From the NCBI GenBank assembly GCA_937902735.1, contig CALELS010000003.1, forward strand, positions 1 through 26,149: a stretch of 26,149 bases of DNA, in the 5' to 3' direction. This document shows positions 1 to 7,206 of this stretch, piece by piece. Source of the DNA: an uncultured Caryophanales bacterium. Lineage in GTDB: Bacteria > Bacillota_I > Bacilli_A > RFN20 > CAG-826. Position numbers and translations under genes: made by a program. The notes beneath the pieces are model-generated. The model was not told the origin of the DNA, searched no databases, and was given only the letters and a program-made list of their open reading frames with translations. Within the stretch, counting starts at the first letter, position 1. Each line of letters begins with the position of its first letter.

Positions 1-3
1 AAA

Positions 4-65
4 TTGACAAAATGTCAAATTACAGGAAATGTTGCGTTAACTTTGTCACTTAACATTGATGACAA
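4..65. repeat. cluster of TGACA inverted repeats upstream of rpmH
   Basis: The motif TGACA or its complement occurs four times in about 60 bases: TTGACA at 4-9 faces TGTCAA at 13-18 (perfect inverted hexamers, 3-bp spacer), and TTGTCA at 43-48 faces TGACAA at 60-65 (inverted hexamers, 11-bp spacer). The cluster lies directly upstream of the rpmH promoter. It could be an operator or part of the usual dnaA-rpmH intergenic region. TTGACA is also a -35 consensus, so some copies may be promoter parts. No DnaA box is present. The function is unknown. Confidence 0.35.
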
Positions 66-79
66 TATCTTTAATTTCT

Positions 80-108
80 TTGACTTAGCGTATGTATACA
101 TATATAAT
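80..108 (+). promoter_or_regulatory. rpmH operon promoter (sigma-A type)
   Basis: A -35 box TTGACT at 80-85 and a perfect -10 box TATAAT at 103-108 are separated by 17 bp, which is the optimal spacing. Transcription would begin near 115, giving a leader of about 28 nt before the rpmH start with its AGGAG at 131-135. This is the best match to a consensus promoter in the window, as expected for a ribosomal protein gene. Confidence 0.85.
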
Positions 109-142
109 TGCATTCGCGTGTTTACGACACAGGAGAAAAATT

Positions 143-277
143 ATGAAAAGAACTTATCAACCAAGTAAAAAACACAGAAAAAATGTTCATGGTTTCCGTC
201 AAAGAATGGCTACCGCTAATGGACGCAAAGTTTTAGCCGCTCGTCGTGCTAAAGGTAGAGCAAGACTTACTGCTTAA
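143..277 (+). CDS. rpmH: 50S ribosomal protein L34
   Basis: This encodes a 44-residue, highly basic protein that begins MKRTYQPSK and carries the family's arginine-rich pattern through to GRARLTA. L34 is a small protein of the large ribosomal subunit that threads into 23S rRNA. The start is set at the ATG at 143 because AGGAG lies 7 bases before it and the family begins exactly there; the reading frame is open further upstream, but that stretch is the promoter and leader. The gene sits two bases before rnpA, the arrangement seen in most bacteria near the replication origin. Confidence 0.97.
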   Translation: MKRTYQPSKKHRKNVHGFRQRMATANGRKVLAARRAKGRARLTA

Positions 278-279
278 TT

Positions 280-609
280 ATGAAAGTTAAAAATAGAGTA
301 AAGTCACATGAAGATTTTCAAAAAGTAATCGCTGATGGAAGTTTTCTAACTAACTCTGTTTTAAATCTTTATTACCTTCCTAACAAGCTTGGCTATGCCA
401 GAGTAGGGATTTCTGTACCTACAAAAAGTGGTAATGCCGTTGTTAGGAACAAAATACGTCGCCAAATAAGAGCGATCTTAGCCCACGAACTTGATTTCAC
501 CCTATCGTATGATCTTGTATTTATAGTTCGTAGGAAATATAGTGTCGAGAATTTCTTAGATACCACTAATGTAATTAAGGAATTGCTCGAGAAAGTAGGA
601 CACAATTAG
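280..609 (+). CDS. rnpA: ribonuclease P protein component
   Basis: This 109-residue basic protein binds the catalytic RNase P RNA and helps it remove 5' leaders from pre-tRNAs. The family signature is seen at RNKIRRQIR (about residues 66-74), preceded by the conserved hydrophobic stretch ARVGISVPTKSGNAV. The length is typical. The ATG lies two bases after the rpmH stop and has no good ribosome binding site of its own, so translation is probably coupled to rpmH. The TAG stop shares its last base with the GTG start of yidC. Confidence 0.95.
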   Translation: MKVKNRVKSHEDFQKVIADGSFLTNSVLNLYYLPNKLGYARVGISVPTKSGNAVVRNKIRRQIRAILAHELDFTLSYDLVFIVRRKYSVENFLDTTNVIKELLEKVGHN

Positions 610-2276
610 TGAAAAATAAAACTCGTAATTTGTTATTCGGGATTGGTGCTCTTATTCTTTCGGTTGCTTTAATGAGTGGTTGTACTCAATCATTTTGTAG
701 CGAAGCTGATACCGCAAATATTTTGTTTGCTGTTGATCCAGGTGTAACAACATACCTTGATAAAGGTGACGAAATTACACTTGATGAACAAAATGTATAT
801 CATGTTAAATCTTTGGATGAAAAGAACGCAGCCATCGAAGATGAAGCAAAAAGAAACAAATATGTTTGTGAAAAAGTTTTTGATGACAACGATAACTTAT
901 TCCGTGTTATCGAGCAAAACCACGAAGGATATTATTATCAATCCAAAAACGTTTTAGTCACCATTTATAATGAAGACAAAACAGTTTCTTACAAATCCGC
1001 TGTTGAACTTAAGAAAGATTCGGTTTTGAATTCTCCAGTTCAAACCGCTATTCAAAAAACAGTCAGTGCTGGTGGATTTGCTCCAAGCATCAATTATTAT
1101 CGTTTATTCGATCAATATGTCCTTGAAGATGTGATAAATGCAAATAATGTTGATACAAAAACTTTAACCTCTGAAGGTGTTACAGCACTCTTAGACCAAA
1201 ACGCATCTATCAAATACCATGTAATTGATAGTAAAAACGATTTATTTGATTCAATTCGTGACATCCATAATAGAGTTGTATTAGCTCTTCCTTTAGAAGA
1301 AGTTGCTAGTGAAAACTATTATTCGAACTACAAATCCAATTTAAATTCGCAAGTTTCTTCACTTAAATCATGTATTCGCACTATGGATCATGGCGAGATA
1401 AGATACGGAAACTATGGCGCCTATGGTTCATCTGTACAAATAGAACAAAAGAGTTGGGGATTTGCCTGGGGACTTGGTAATTTTGGATTCTTCGAAGGAT
1501 TACTTGTTTACCCAGTTGCTTGGATGATTGATGGATTTACCACGTTATTTGGTGGTGTTAAAGGTAATGCTGTTCCACAACTTCTAGCATTAATTGTTGT
1601 TACGGTTGTTGTTAGATTGTTTATCTTCGCAGCTACTTTCCCATCCACAATCCAACAACAAAAGACACAAGCTTTGCAACCTGAACTTGCAAAGATTCAA
1701 GCCAAATATCCAAATTCGAATACTTCTCAAACAGAAAAACAAAGACTTGCTCAAGAACAACAAGCTTTATATAAGAAATATAAAGTTCACCCACTACTCT
1801 CATTGCTTGTAATGGTCATTCAATTCCCAGTCTTTATTTGTGTTTGGGGTGCTATGACTGGTTCAAGCGTTTTGTCTACTGGTCGAATTCTTGGTTTAGA
1901 TCTTTCATCTTCAATTTCGTCCGTTTTATTTAATATTCAAGGATGGCCAGGTAACGCTGGTTGGTGGACTGCCCTCGTTTTATTCTTGTTAATGGGTGGT
2001 GCACAATTCTTATCCATGAAATTGCCTCAATGGATTCAAAAAGCTAGAGCAAAGAAGATTACCAAACTCGGTAAGAATCCAGCTCAAAATCAACAAAACA
2101 AGACCATGAATATTGTAAGTTATGTCATGCTTGCAGTTATCATCTTCATGGGCTTCACTCTTCCTGCTGCGATGGGTGTTTATTGGTTTGTCGGTGCTCT
2201 TGTTAGCTTGGTTCAATCATTCATTACTCAAGCTATAGCTGGAGCACTTGTTAAGAAAAACAAGAAAAATAGATAA
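609..2276 (+). CDS. yidC: YidC/Oxa1 membrane protein insertase with lipoprotein-type signal and large extracytoplasmic domain
   Basis: YidC inserts and folds proteins in the cytoplasmic membrane, alone or with SecYEG. The conserved core occupies about residues 290-550: five hydrophobic segments near 294-316, 321-346, 395-420, 447-465 and 500-535, the hydrophilic-groove arginine in VVVRLFIF (about R335), and the coiled linker after it. The N-terminus (residues 1-25) is a basic, hydrophobic signal ending in MSGC, a lipobox with C25 as the likely lipidated residue. About 260 residues then precede the core, much longer than in typical Gram-positive YidC (about 260-280 residues in total). The start is GTG, overlapping the rnpA stop by one base, with GTAGGA 7-8 bases upstream. 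jag follows 15 bases downstream, the usual partner order. Confidence 0.92.
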   Translation: MKNKTRNLLFGIGALILSVALMSGCTQSFCSEADTANILFAVDPGVTTYLDKGDEITLDEQNVYHVKSLDEKNAAIEDEAKRNKYVCEKVFDDNDNLFRVIEQNHEGYYYQSKNVLVTIYNEDKTVSYKSAVELKKDSVLNSPVQTAIQKTVSAGGFAPSINYYRLFDQYVLEDVINANNVDTKTLTSEGVTALLDQNASIKYHVIDSKNDLFDSIRDIHNRVVLALPLEEVASENYYSNYKSNLNSQVSSLKSCIRTMDHGEIRYGNYGAYGSSVQIEQKSWGFAWGLGNFGFFEGLLVYPVAWMIDGFTTLFGGVKGNAVPQLLALIVVTVVVRLFIFAATFPSTIQQQKTQALQPELAKIQAKYPNSNTSQTEKQRLAQEQQALYKKYKVHPLLSLLVMVIQFPVFICVWGAMTGSSVLSTGRILGLDLSSSISSVLFNIQGWPGNAGWWTALVLFLLMGGAQFLSMKLPQWIQKARAKKITKLGKNPAQNQQNKTMNIVSYVMLAVIIFMGFTLPAAMGVYWFVGALVSLVQSFITQAIAGALVKKNKKNR

Positions 2277-2291
2277 TTTTAGGAGTTATAT

Positions 2292-2894
2292 ATGAAGGAA
2301 TATTCTGCAAAAACTGTAGAAGAAGCCGTTTCTCTTGCTGCAAGCGAACTCGGTGTCGAAGCTACAGATTTAGTATACGAAGTAGTTTCCGAAAAGAAGG
2401 GGTTATTCAATAAAAAAGCCGTCATTGGTGTTTATGAACTTGCTGATGCTATTGAATATGCCGAACAATACGTCAAGGACGTAATTGCTGTTCTTGGCGT
2501 AGGCGAAGCTAAAACAAGCGCCACACTTCAAGGCGATATTATTCACATTTCCCTTGATTGTGAACATAACCCAATCTTAATAGGTAAAAACGGTGTTACT
2601 TTACAATCACTTAACGAAATTACTCGTTTAGCCGTTAGTGGCAAATTTAGAAAACGTTATCGCATCTTGCTTGATATTGGCGATTACAAGAATGGTAAAT
2701 ATAGTCGTGTTGCTTCTCTTGCTAGAAGAACCGCTAAAGAAGTTCAAAAAACAAAAATCGATGTCAAACTTGATCCTATGCCATCTGATGAAAGACGCGT
2801 TGTGCATAACGTTCTCTCAAACTTCTCTCATATTGCTACCGAATCTTCTGGTGAAGGTCGCAATAGAGCAGTTACTATTAAATATGTTGCATAA
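2292..2894 (+). CDS. khpB: Jag/KhpB RNA-binding protein (Jag-N, KH, R3H domains)
   Basis: This 200-residue protein belongs to the Jag (SpoIIIJ-associated)/KhpB family of RNA-binding proteins, which pairs with KhpA in Firmicutes and is linked to cell-envelope and cell-division control. Three parts are visible: a Jag-N domain (about 1-50, ending near KKGLFNKKAVIGV), a KH domain with the GxxG loop IGKNG (about 97-101), and a C-terminal R3H domain with the Arg-x3-His pattern in DERRVVH. TAGGAG lies 7 bases before the ATG. It is the last gene of the rpmH operon; a hairpin terminator begins at its stop codon. The specific RNA targets cannot be inferred from sequence. Confidence 0.93.
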   Translation: MKEYSAKTVEEAVSLAASELGVEATDLVYEVVSEKKGLFNKKAVIGVYELADAIEYAEQYVKDVIAVLGVGEAKTSATLQGDIIHISLDCEHNPILIGKNGVTLQSLNEITRLAVSGKFRKRYRILLDIGDYKNGKYSRVASLARRTAKEVQKTKIDVKLDPMPSDERRVVHNVLSNFSHIATESSGEGRNRAVTIKYVA

Positions 2895-2917
2895 TAGAGT
2901 CTTGTAGACTCTATTTT
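2893..2917 (+). terminator. hairpin terminator after jag
   Basis: A perfect 9-bp stem (AATAGAGTC at 2893-2901 with GACTCTATT at 2907-2915) closes a 5-base loop and runs into a short T-tract. It overlaps the jag stop and ends the rpmH-rnpA-yidC-jag unit. The T-tract is short, so some read-through into mnmE is likely; no clear separate mnmE promoter is visible. Confidence 0.8.
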
Positions 2918-2933
2918 CAATTAGAGGAAAAAC

Positions 2934-4244
2934 ATGTTTGAAACAATTGTTGCTTTAGCTACCGCTCCAATGAAATCAGCTTTAGCCATCATTAGGTTAT
3001 CTGGTGATGATTGCTTTAAAATTGTTAACAATGTTTTTAGTAAAGATATCTCCAAAACCACAAATCGGGATATTTATTACGGAAAAATAATTGATAAAGA
3101 AAAGACTATTGATGAAGTAGTTCTTTTAGCATATAAAAATCCTCATTCATTCACTGGCGAAGACAGTGTTGAAATTATTGCCCATGGTTCAATGCTTATT
3201 GCTAAACAGATAATTGATGTTTTATTAGCTAATGGGGCAAGAATGGCTACAAACGGAGAATTCTCTTCAAGGGCTTTTCTAAATCACAAGATTGACTTAG
3301 TACAAGCAGAAGCGATTAATGATGTGATAAACGCTACAACAGTTGAAGGCATAGAATTGTCTGTTTTAGCCTTAGAAGGAAAAACTAGTAAAGTATTCAA
3401 ACCTTTAAAAGAAAAACTTGGAGAATTGCTTGCTAAAATTGAAGTCAATATCGATTATCCTGAATACGAAGATATTGAAGAAGTTTCTCGTAATGAAATC
3501 AAACAAGTTTCATCTGATTTAGTGGACTCTTTACGTGTTTTAGTAGAAAACGGAGAGAAAGATCGCCTATATCATGAAGGCGTAAAAATAGCGATAGTTG
3601 GGAAACCAAACGTTGGTAAATCATCTTTGTTAAATGCTTTGCTTAAAGAAGACAAAGCTATTGTAACGGATATTGCTGGAACAACTCGCGATGTTGTTGA
3701 AGGTGAGATTGTTTTAGATGGCGTACCTGTTAAATTGTTTGATACAGCAGGATATCGCGAATCTAGTGATGTAATTGAGACAATCGGTATCTCAAAAATA
3801 CATAAGATACTCAAAGAATCTGATTTGATCATTTATGTCAAAGATGAGACGGGTATTGATGATGCACTATATAACGAAATTAAAGATTTAAAACATCTTG
3901 TTGTGAGAAATAAGTCCGATTTATTAAAAGAGAAAACACACGATATTTGCATCTCAATAAAAAATAATGATTTAGACCAGCTGATTTCTGCCGTTAAGAA
4001 AGAACTGAATATTACCACCCTTAAGGCTCGACCAACATTTTATAACGTTCGTCAATTAGCTTTGCTAAAAAGAATGGTAAAAATGCTTGAAACAGCAATT
4101 AACGATGTTGATAACAATGAACCCATTGATTTAATCTCGGTATCAATAATGTCGGCATATAACGCTGCTTTAGATTTGCTTGGTGAAAGTAATAAAAACG
4201 ATTTAACTGATGAGATTTTCTCTCGTTTTTGTGTAGGTAAATAA
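2934..4244 (+). CDS. mnmE: tRNA modification GTPase MnmE
   Basis: With MnmG, MnmE installs the carboxymethylaminomethyl group on U34 of certain tRNAs, using methylene-tetrahydrofolate. The protein is 436 residues. The N-terminal folate-binding domain starts ETIVALATAP. A helical domain is interrupted by a Ras-like G domain with P-loop GKPNVGKSS (about 223-231), G2 threonine in GTTRDVV, G3 DTAG (about 270-273) and G4 NKSD. The C-terminus is CVGK, a conservative variant of the usual CIGK, and keeps the family's invariant cysteine (C433). GAGG lies upstream of the ATG. tatD starts one base after its stop. It follows jag directly, as in many Firmicutes. Confidence 0.96.
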   Translation: MFETIVALATAPMKSALAIIRLSGDDCFKIVNNVFSKDISKTTNRDIYYGKIIDKEKTIDEVVLLAYKNPHSFTGEDSVEIIAHGSMLIAKQIIDVLLANGARMATNGEFSSRAFLNHKIDLVQAEAINDVINATTVEGIELSVLALEGKTSKVFKPLKEKLGELLAKIEVNIDYPEYEDIEEVSRNEIKQVSSDLVDSLRVLVENGEKDRLYHEGVKIAIVGKPNVGKSSLLNALLKEDKAIVTDIAGTTRDVVEGEIVLDGVPVKLFDTAGYRESSDVIETIGISKIHKILKESDLIIYVKDETGIDDALYNEIKDLKHLVVRNKSDLLKEKTHDICISIKNNDLDQLISAVKKELNITTLKARPTFYNVRQLALLKRMVKMLETAINDVDNNEPIDLISVSIMSAYNAALDLLGESNKNDLTDEIFSRFCVGK

Positions 4245-4245
4245 A

Positions 4246-5010
4246 ATGATTGATTCACATTGTCATATAAATGATCCCGCATATTTATCTGATCCAAAAA
4301 GATATGTCTTAGAAGCTACACAAAATGGTGTAACTTCAATGCTGATTGTTGGATATGATTTAAAATCATCTAAAGATGCAATTAGAATTGCTGAATCGTT
4401 TGATAATGTTTATGCTGCAATTGGTATTCATCCTTCTGATATAAAAAAGATGGGTGAACATGACTTAAAAGAGATTGAACAATTAACTAAATCTAGGAAG
4501 GTCATCGCAATTGGAGAAATTGGTCTGGATTACCACTGGGACAAAACTGATGAGTTAAGAGAAAACCAAATTTATTACTTCAAGAAACAAATAGATATTG
4601 CTAATAAACATAATCTACCAATTGTTATCCATTCAAGAGATGCAATAGGTGAGACCCTTAATGTTTTAAAAGTTCACAAAGTGAAGTGTGGTGGAATCCT
4701 ACACTGTTATAGTGGTAGTAAAGAAATGATTAACGATTTCACTAAACTTGGATTTGTTTTAGGAATCGGTGGAACAGTAACATTTAAAAACGCTATTGAG
4801 ATAAAAGAAGTTACAAAAAGAGTAAAACCCAATGAATTTGTTTTAGAAACTGATGCTCCATATTTAGCGCCAACACCACACCGCGGAGAACTTAATCATT
4901 CGAAATATTTGCATTTAATTGCGTCAGAAGTCGCCTCAATTAGAGGAGAAGAAGTCGCTGATGTGATTAAATATGCTGATGATAATTTTAAAAGAATAAT
5001 GAAATTATGA
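4246..5010 (+). CDS. tatD: TatD-family metal-dependent hydrolase (DNase)
   Basis: TatD proteins are cytoplasmic metal-dependent TIM-barrel hydrolases with 3'-5' exonuclease activity on DNA and RNA. The 254-residue protein has every expected metal site: HCH at residues 5-7, the glutamate of IGEIGLDYH, the histidines of IVIHSRDA and ILHCYSG, and the aspartate of ETDAPYLAP. It begins one base after the mnmE stop and overlaps the next gene by ATGA. The stop codon is TGA, one of the observations that exclude the Mycoplasma genetic code. Its neighbours rnmV and rsmA are the conserved Firmicutes partners (tatD-rnmV-rsmA). Confidence 0.93.
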   Translation: MIDSHCHINDPAYLSDPKRYVLEATQNGVTSMLIVGYDLKSSKDAIRIAESFDNVYAAIGIHPSDIKKMGEHDLKEIEQLTKSRKVIAIGEIGLDYHWDKTDELRENQIYYFKKQIDIANKHNLPIVIHSRDAIGETLNVLKVHKVKCGGILHCYSGSKEMINDFTKLGFVLGIGGTVTFKNAIEIKEVTKRVKPNEFVLETDAPYLAPTPHRGELNHSKYLHLIASEVASIRGEEVADVIKYADDNFKRIMKL

Positions 5011-5546
5011 TTCAAAAGTTAAATGCCGTCTTAGTTGTTGAAGGGAAAAGTGATGTTTCCTTTTTATCAAATTATATTGATGCTTTATTTGTTACAACAA
5101 ACGGTAGTGATGTTCCTATTTCAACAATCGAATATCTAAAAGAATTATCAAAAACAAAAGAGATCATAGTTTTAACTGATCCAGACCATCCAGGTAATAT
5201 GATTAGAAATAAACTTGATGATAATATTCCAAACTTAAAACATTGTTACATTAATAAAGAAAAAGCGATCAAGCACAACAAAGTTGGTGTTGCTGAAGCC
5301 GATATTGACGAAGTCTTAAACTCATTAAAACACTTTTTTGTTCAATCAAAGGACAAGAAAGGGATACTCTCGATGTCTGATATGTATGATTTAAAATTAA
5401 GCGGACATAATATGAGCGAAGATTTAAGAAACTTAGTTTCAAATCATTATCATTTAGGACATAACAACGCTAAAAGTTTGTTGAACAAGCTAAACGTCTT
5501 ATGTATCACAAAAGAAGATATTGTTGAGGTGATTCGTAATGCCTAA
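5007..5546 (+). CDS. rnmV: ribonuclease M5
   Basis: RNase M5 makes the final cuts that release mature 5S rRNA from its precursor in low-GC Gram-positive bacteria, using a Toprim catalytic domain. The 179-residue protein shows the Toprim glutamate in VVEGKSD (E12) and the DxD motif in LTDPDHPG (about 58-60). The remainder is the family's basic, helical C-terminal region. It overlaps tatD by four bases (ATGA) and runs eight bases into rsmA, so the three are translated as a coupled group. Its presence supports a Firmicutes/Tenericutes origin. Confidence 0.93.
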   Translation: MIQKLNAVLVVEGKSDVSFLSNYIDALFVTTNGSDVPISTIEYLKELSKTKEIIVLTDPDHPGNMIRNKLDDNIPNLKHCYINKEKAIKHNKVGVAEADIDEVLNSLKHFFVQSKDKKGILSMSDMYDLKLSGHNMSEDLRNLVSNHYHLGHNNAKSLLNKLNVLCITKEDIVEVIRNA

Positions 5547-6345
5547 TGATTTTTACGAAAGAATAAGATCTTTAAAACTCGCTGCCAACAAATCACTTGG
5601 ACAAAATTTTCTTATTGATGAAGATATTTGCGAAAGAATTGTCAAAGAAGTAGGTATAGAGGAGGGCGATAATGTTTTGGAAATAGGTGCAGGCCTTGGC
5701 TCGCTCTCATATTATCTTGTAAAAAACAATGCAGAAATCACCTTAATTGATATTGATGAAACAATGCTGATTGAATTAAACAACCAATTTGGAAAACGAA
5801 GCAATGTGAAAATTCTTAGACAGAATATTCTTAAATATGATGTGTCATCCTTTGATAGAATCGTTGGCAATCTTCCTTATTACATTACATCGGGAATTAT
5901 TTCTCATGTTTTATTAAATTCTACAAATGCTAAAACGATTGTTTTTATGACGCAAAAAGAAGTTTTACAAAAATTGTTGCCAAACTCTAAAGAAATTTCA
6001 CCATTATCTTTACTTTTGAACCACGTTGCATCTATTAATATCGTCAAAAATGTTTCGAGATATTCTTTTGTGCCCGTTCCACATGTTGATTCCATAGTGT
6101 TTAAATTAACACCTAACGAAAACATTAAAAACCCTCTAAATAAAGAAGTTTATGATTTGATGAATCAAATATTTCTTCACAGAAGAAAAACTATTCTGAA
6201 TTGTCTTTCAAATGTAGTAAAAGACAAGAATCTTGCAGGACAAATTTTAAAAGATCTCAATATTAATGAATTAAAAAGACCAGAACAACTTGATATAGAT
6301 TTTTATTTTTCTCTTAAAAGAGAAATAAAAAAGCATACAATATAG
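5539..6345 (+). CDS. rsmA: 16S rRNA dimethyladenosine transferase RsmA (KsgA)
   Basis: RsmA dimethylates two adjacent adenosines near the 3' end of 16S rRNA using S-adenosylmethionine, a late step in small-subunit assembly. The 268-residue protein has the family opening KSLGQNFLID, SAM-binding motif I LEIGAGLGSLS (about 47-57), and catalytic motif IV NLPYYI (N111-Y114). The C-terminal helical domain is complete. The start at 5539 lies inside the end of rnmV, with a good ribosome binding site GAGGTGAT at 5526-5533. ispE follows after 14 bases. Confidence 0.95.
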   Translation: MPNDFYERIRSLKLAANKSLGQNFLIDEDICERIVKEVGIEEGDNVLEIGAGLGSLSYYLVKNNAEITLIDIDETMLIELNNQFGKRSNVKILRQNILKYDVSSFDRIVGNLPYYITSGIISHVLLNSTNAKTIVFMTQKEVLQKLLPNSKEISPLSLLLNHVASINIVKNVSRYSFVPVPHVDSIVFKLTPNENIKNPLNKEVYDLMNQIFLHRRKTILNCLSNVVKDKNLAGQILKDLNINELKRPEQLDIDFYFSLKREIKKHTI

Positions 6346-6359
6346 TAGAAGGTAATCTT

Positions 6360-7205
6360 ATGTACGTCAAAGCTTACGCAAAAATTAACGCCTATCTTGA
6401 TGTTGTTTCAAAAAGAGACGATGGATATCACAATTTGGATATGGTCATGTTACCAATAGAATTACATGACTCTTTACAAATATCTCTTTTATACAATTCG
6501 TATGATTCATATGTAACTTGTGATCACATTGAATTAAAAGAAGCAAAATATAATCTGATTAATAAGACTATTGCTGAAATGAAAAAAAGATACGGTATCA
6601 AAGAAACTTTTAATGTTGTTGTTCATAAAGAAATTCCTATTGCTGCAGGTCTTGGTGGCGGCAGTTCAAACGCTGCTGCAACAATTCTAGCAGTAGAAAA
6701 AATGTTAAAACTAAAATTAAGCGATGAAGAAAGGATAGATCTAGCCAAATCTCTTGGAGCGGATGTTCCTTTCTGTTTAATAAATAAACCTGCTCGTGTA
6801 ACAGGAATAGGCGAATACGTTAAACCGTTCAAGATGAAAAAAAGATATAACGTTATCATTATTAAACCCGAAGAAGGTTTGTCTACAAAACATGTTTTTG
6901 AATATGCAGACACTTTAAAACTAGATCATGGAAATGGGGATAATGTTGAAAAGGCTTTAATTGAAGGTGACGACGAATTACTTGCTAAATCATTGTTTAA
7001 TTCTCTTGAAAAACCTGCAATAAGTCTTGTGGATTCTGTTCAAAAGGTTAAAGACATGCTACATAAAGATGGTTTTGATTTAGTGTTAATGTCTGGATCT
7101 GGAAGCTCCGTCTTCGCATTAACTGATAATTTAAAAAAGGCACAACAAATGTCTAAAAAATATGAGAAAGAAGGATACGATGTGTATCTAACGAGGACTT
7201 TATAA
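6360..7205 (+). CDS. ispE: 4-diphosphocytidyl-2-C-methyl-D-erythritol kinase
   Basis: IspE phosphorylates CDP-methylerythritol in the non-mevalonate (MEP) pathway that makes isoprenoid precursors. The 281-residue GHMP kinase opens with AYAKINAYLDV, containing the conserved Lys-Ile-Asn, and has the glycine-rich ATP loop PIAAGLGGGSSNAA (about residues 91-104). The C-terminal GHMP motif is LMSGSGSSVFAL. AAGGT precedes the ATG. It follows rsmA as in many Firmicutes. Its presence implies that this organism makes isoprenoids by the MEP route, consistent with a need for an undecaprenyl carrier. glmU starts one base after its stop. Confidence 0.94.
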   Translation: MYVKAYAKINAYLDVVSKRDDGYHNLDMVMLPIELHDSLQISLLYNSYDSYVTCDHIELKEAKYNLINKTIAEMKKRYGIKETFNVVVHKEIPIAAGLGGGSSNAAATILAVEKMLKLKLSDEERIDLAKSLGADVPFCLINKPARVTGIGEYVKPFKMKKRYNVIIIKPEEGLSTKHVFEYADTLKLDHGNGDNVEKALIEGDDELLAKSLFNSLEKPAISLVDSVQKVKDMLHKDGFDLVLMSGSGSSVFALTDNLKKAQQMSKKYEKEGYDVYLTRTL

Positions 7206-7206
7206 T

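Noticed and set aside
92..142. Upstream extension of the rpmH reading frame
   Set aside because: It covers the -10 box and leader; the ATG at 143 has the ribosome binding site and matches the family start.
1..142. Replication origin with DnaA boxes upstream of rpmH
   Set aside because: No TTATCCACA or near match is present on either strand, although the gene order suggests that the origin may be nearby outside the window.
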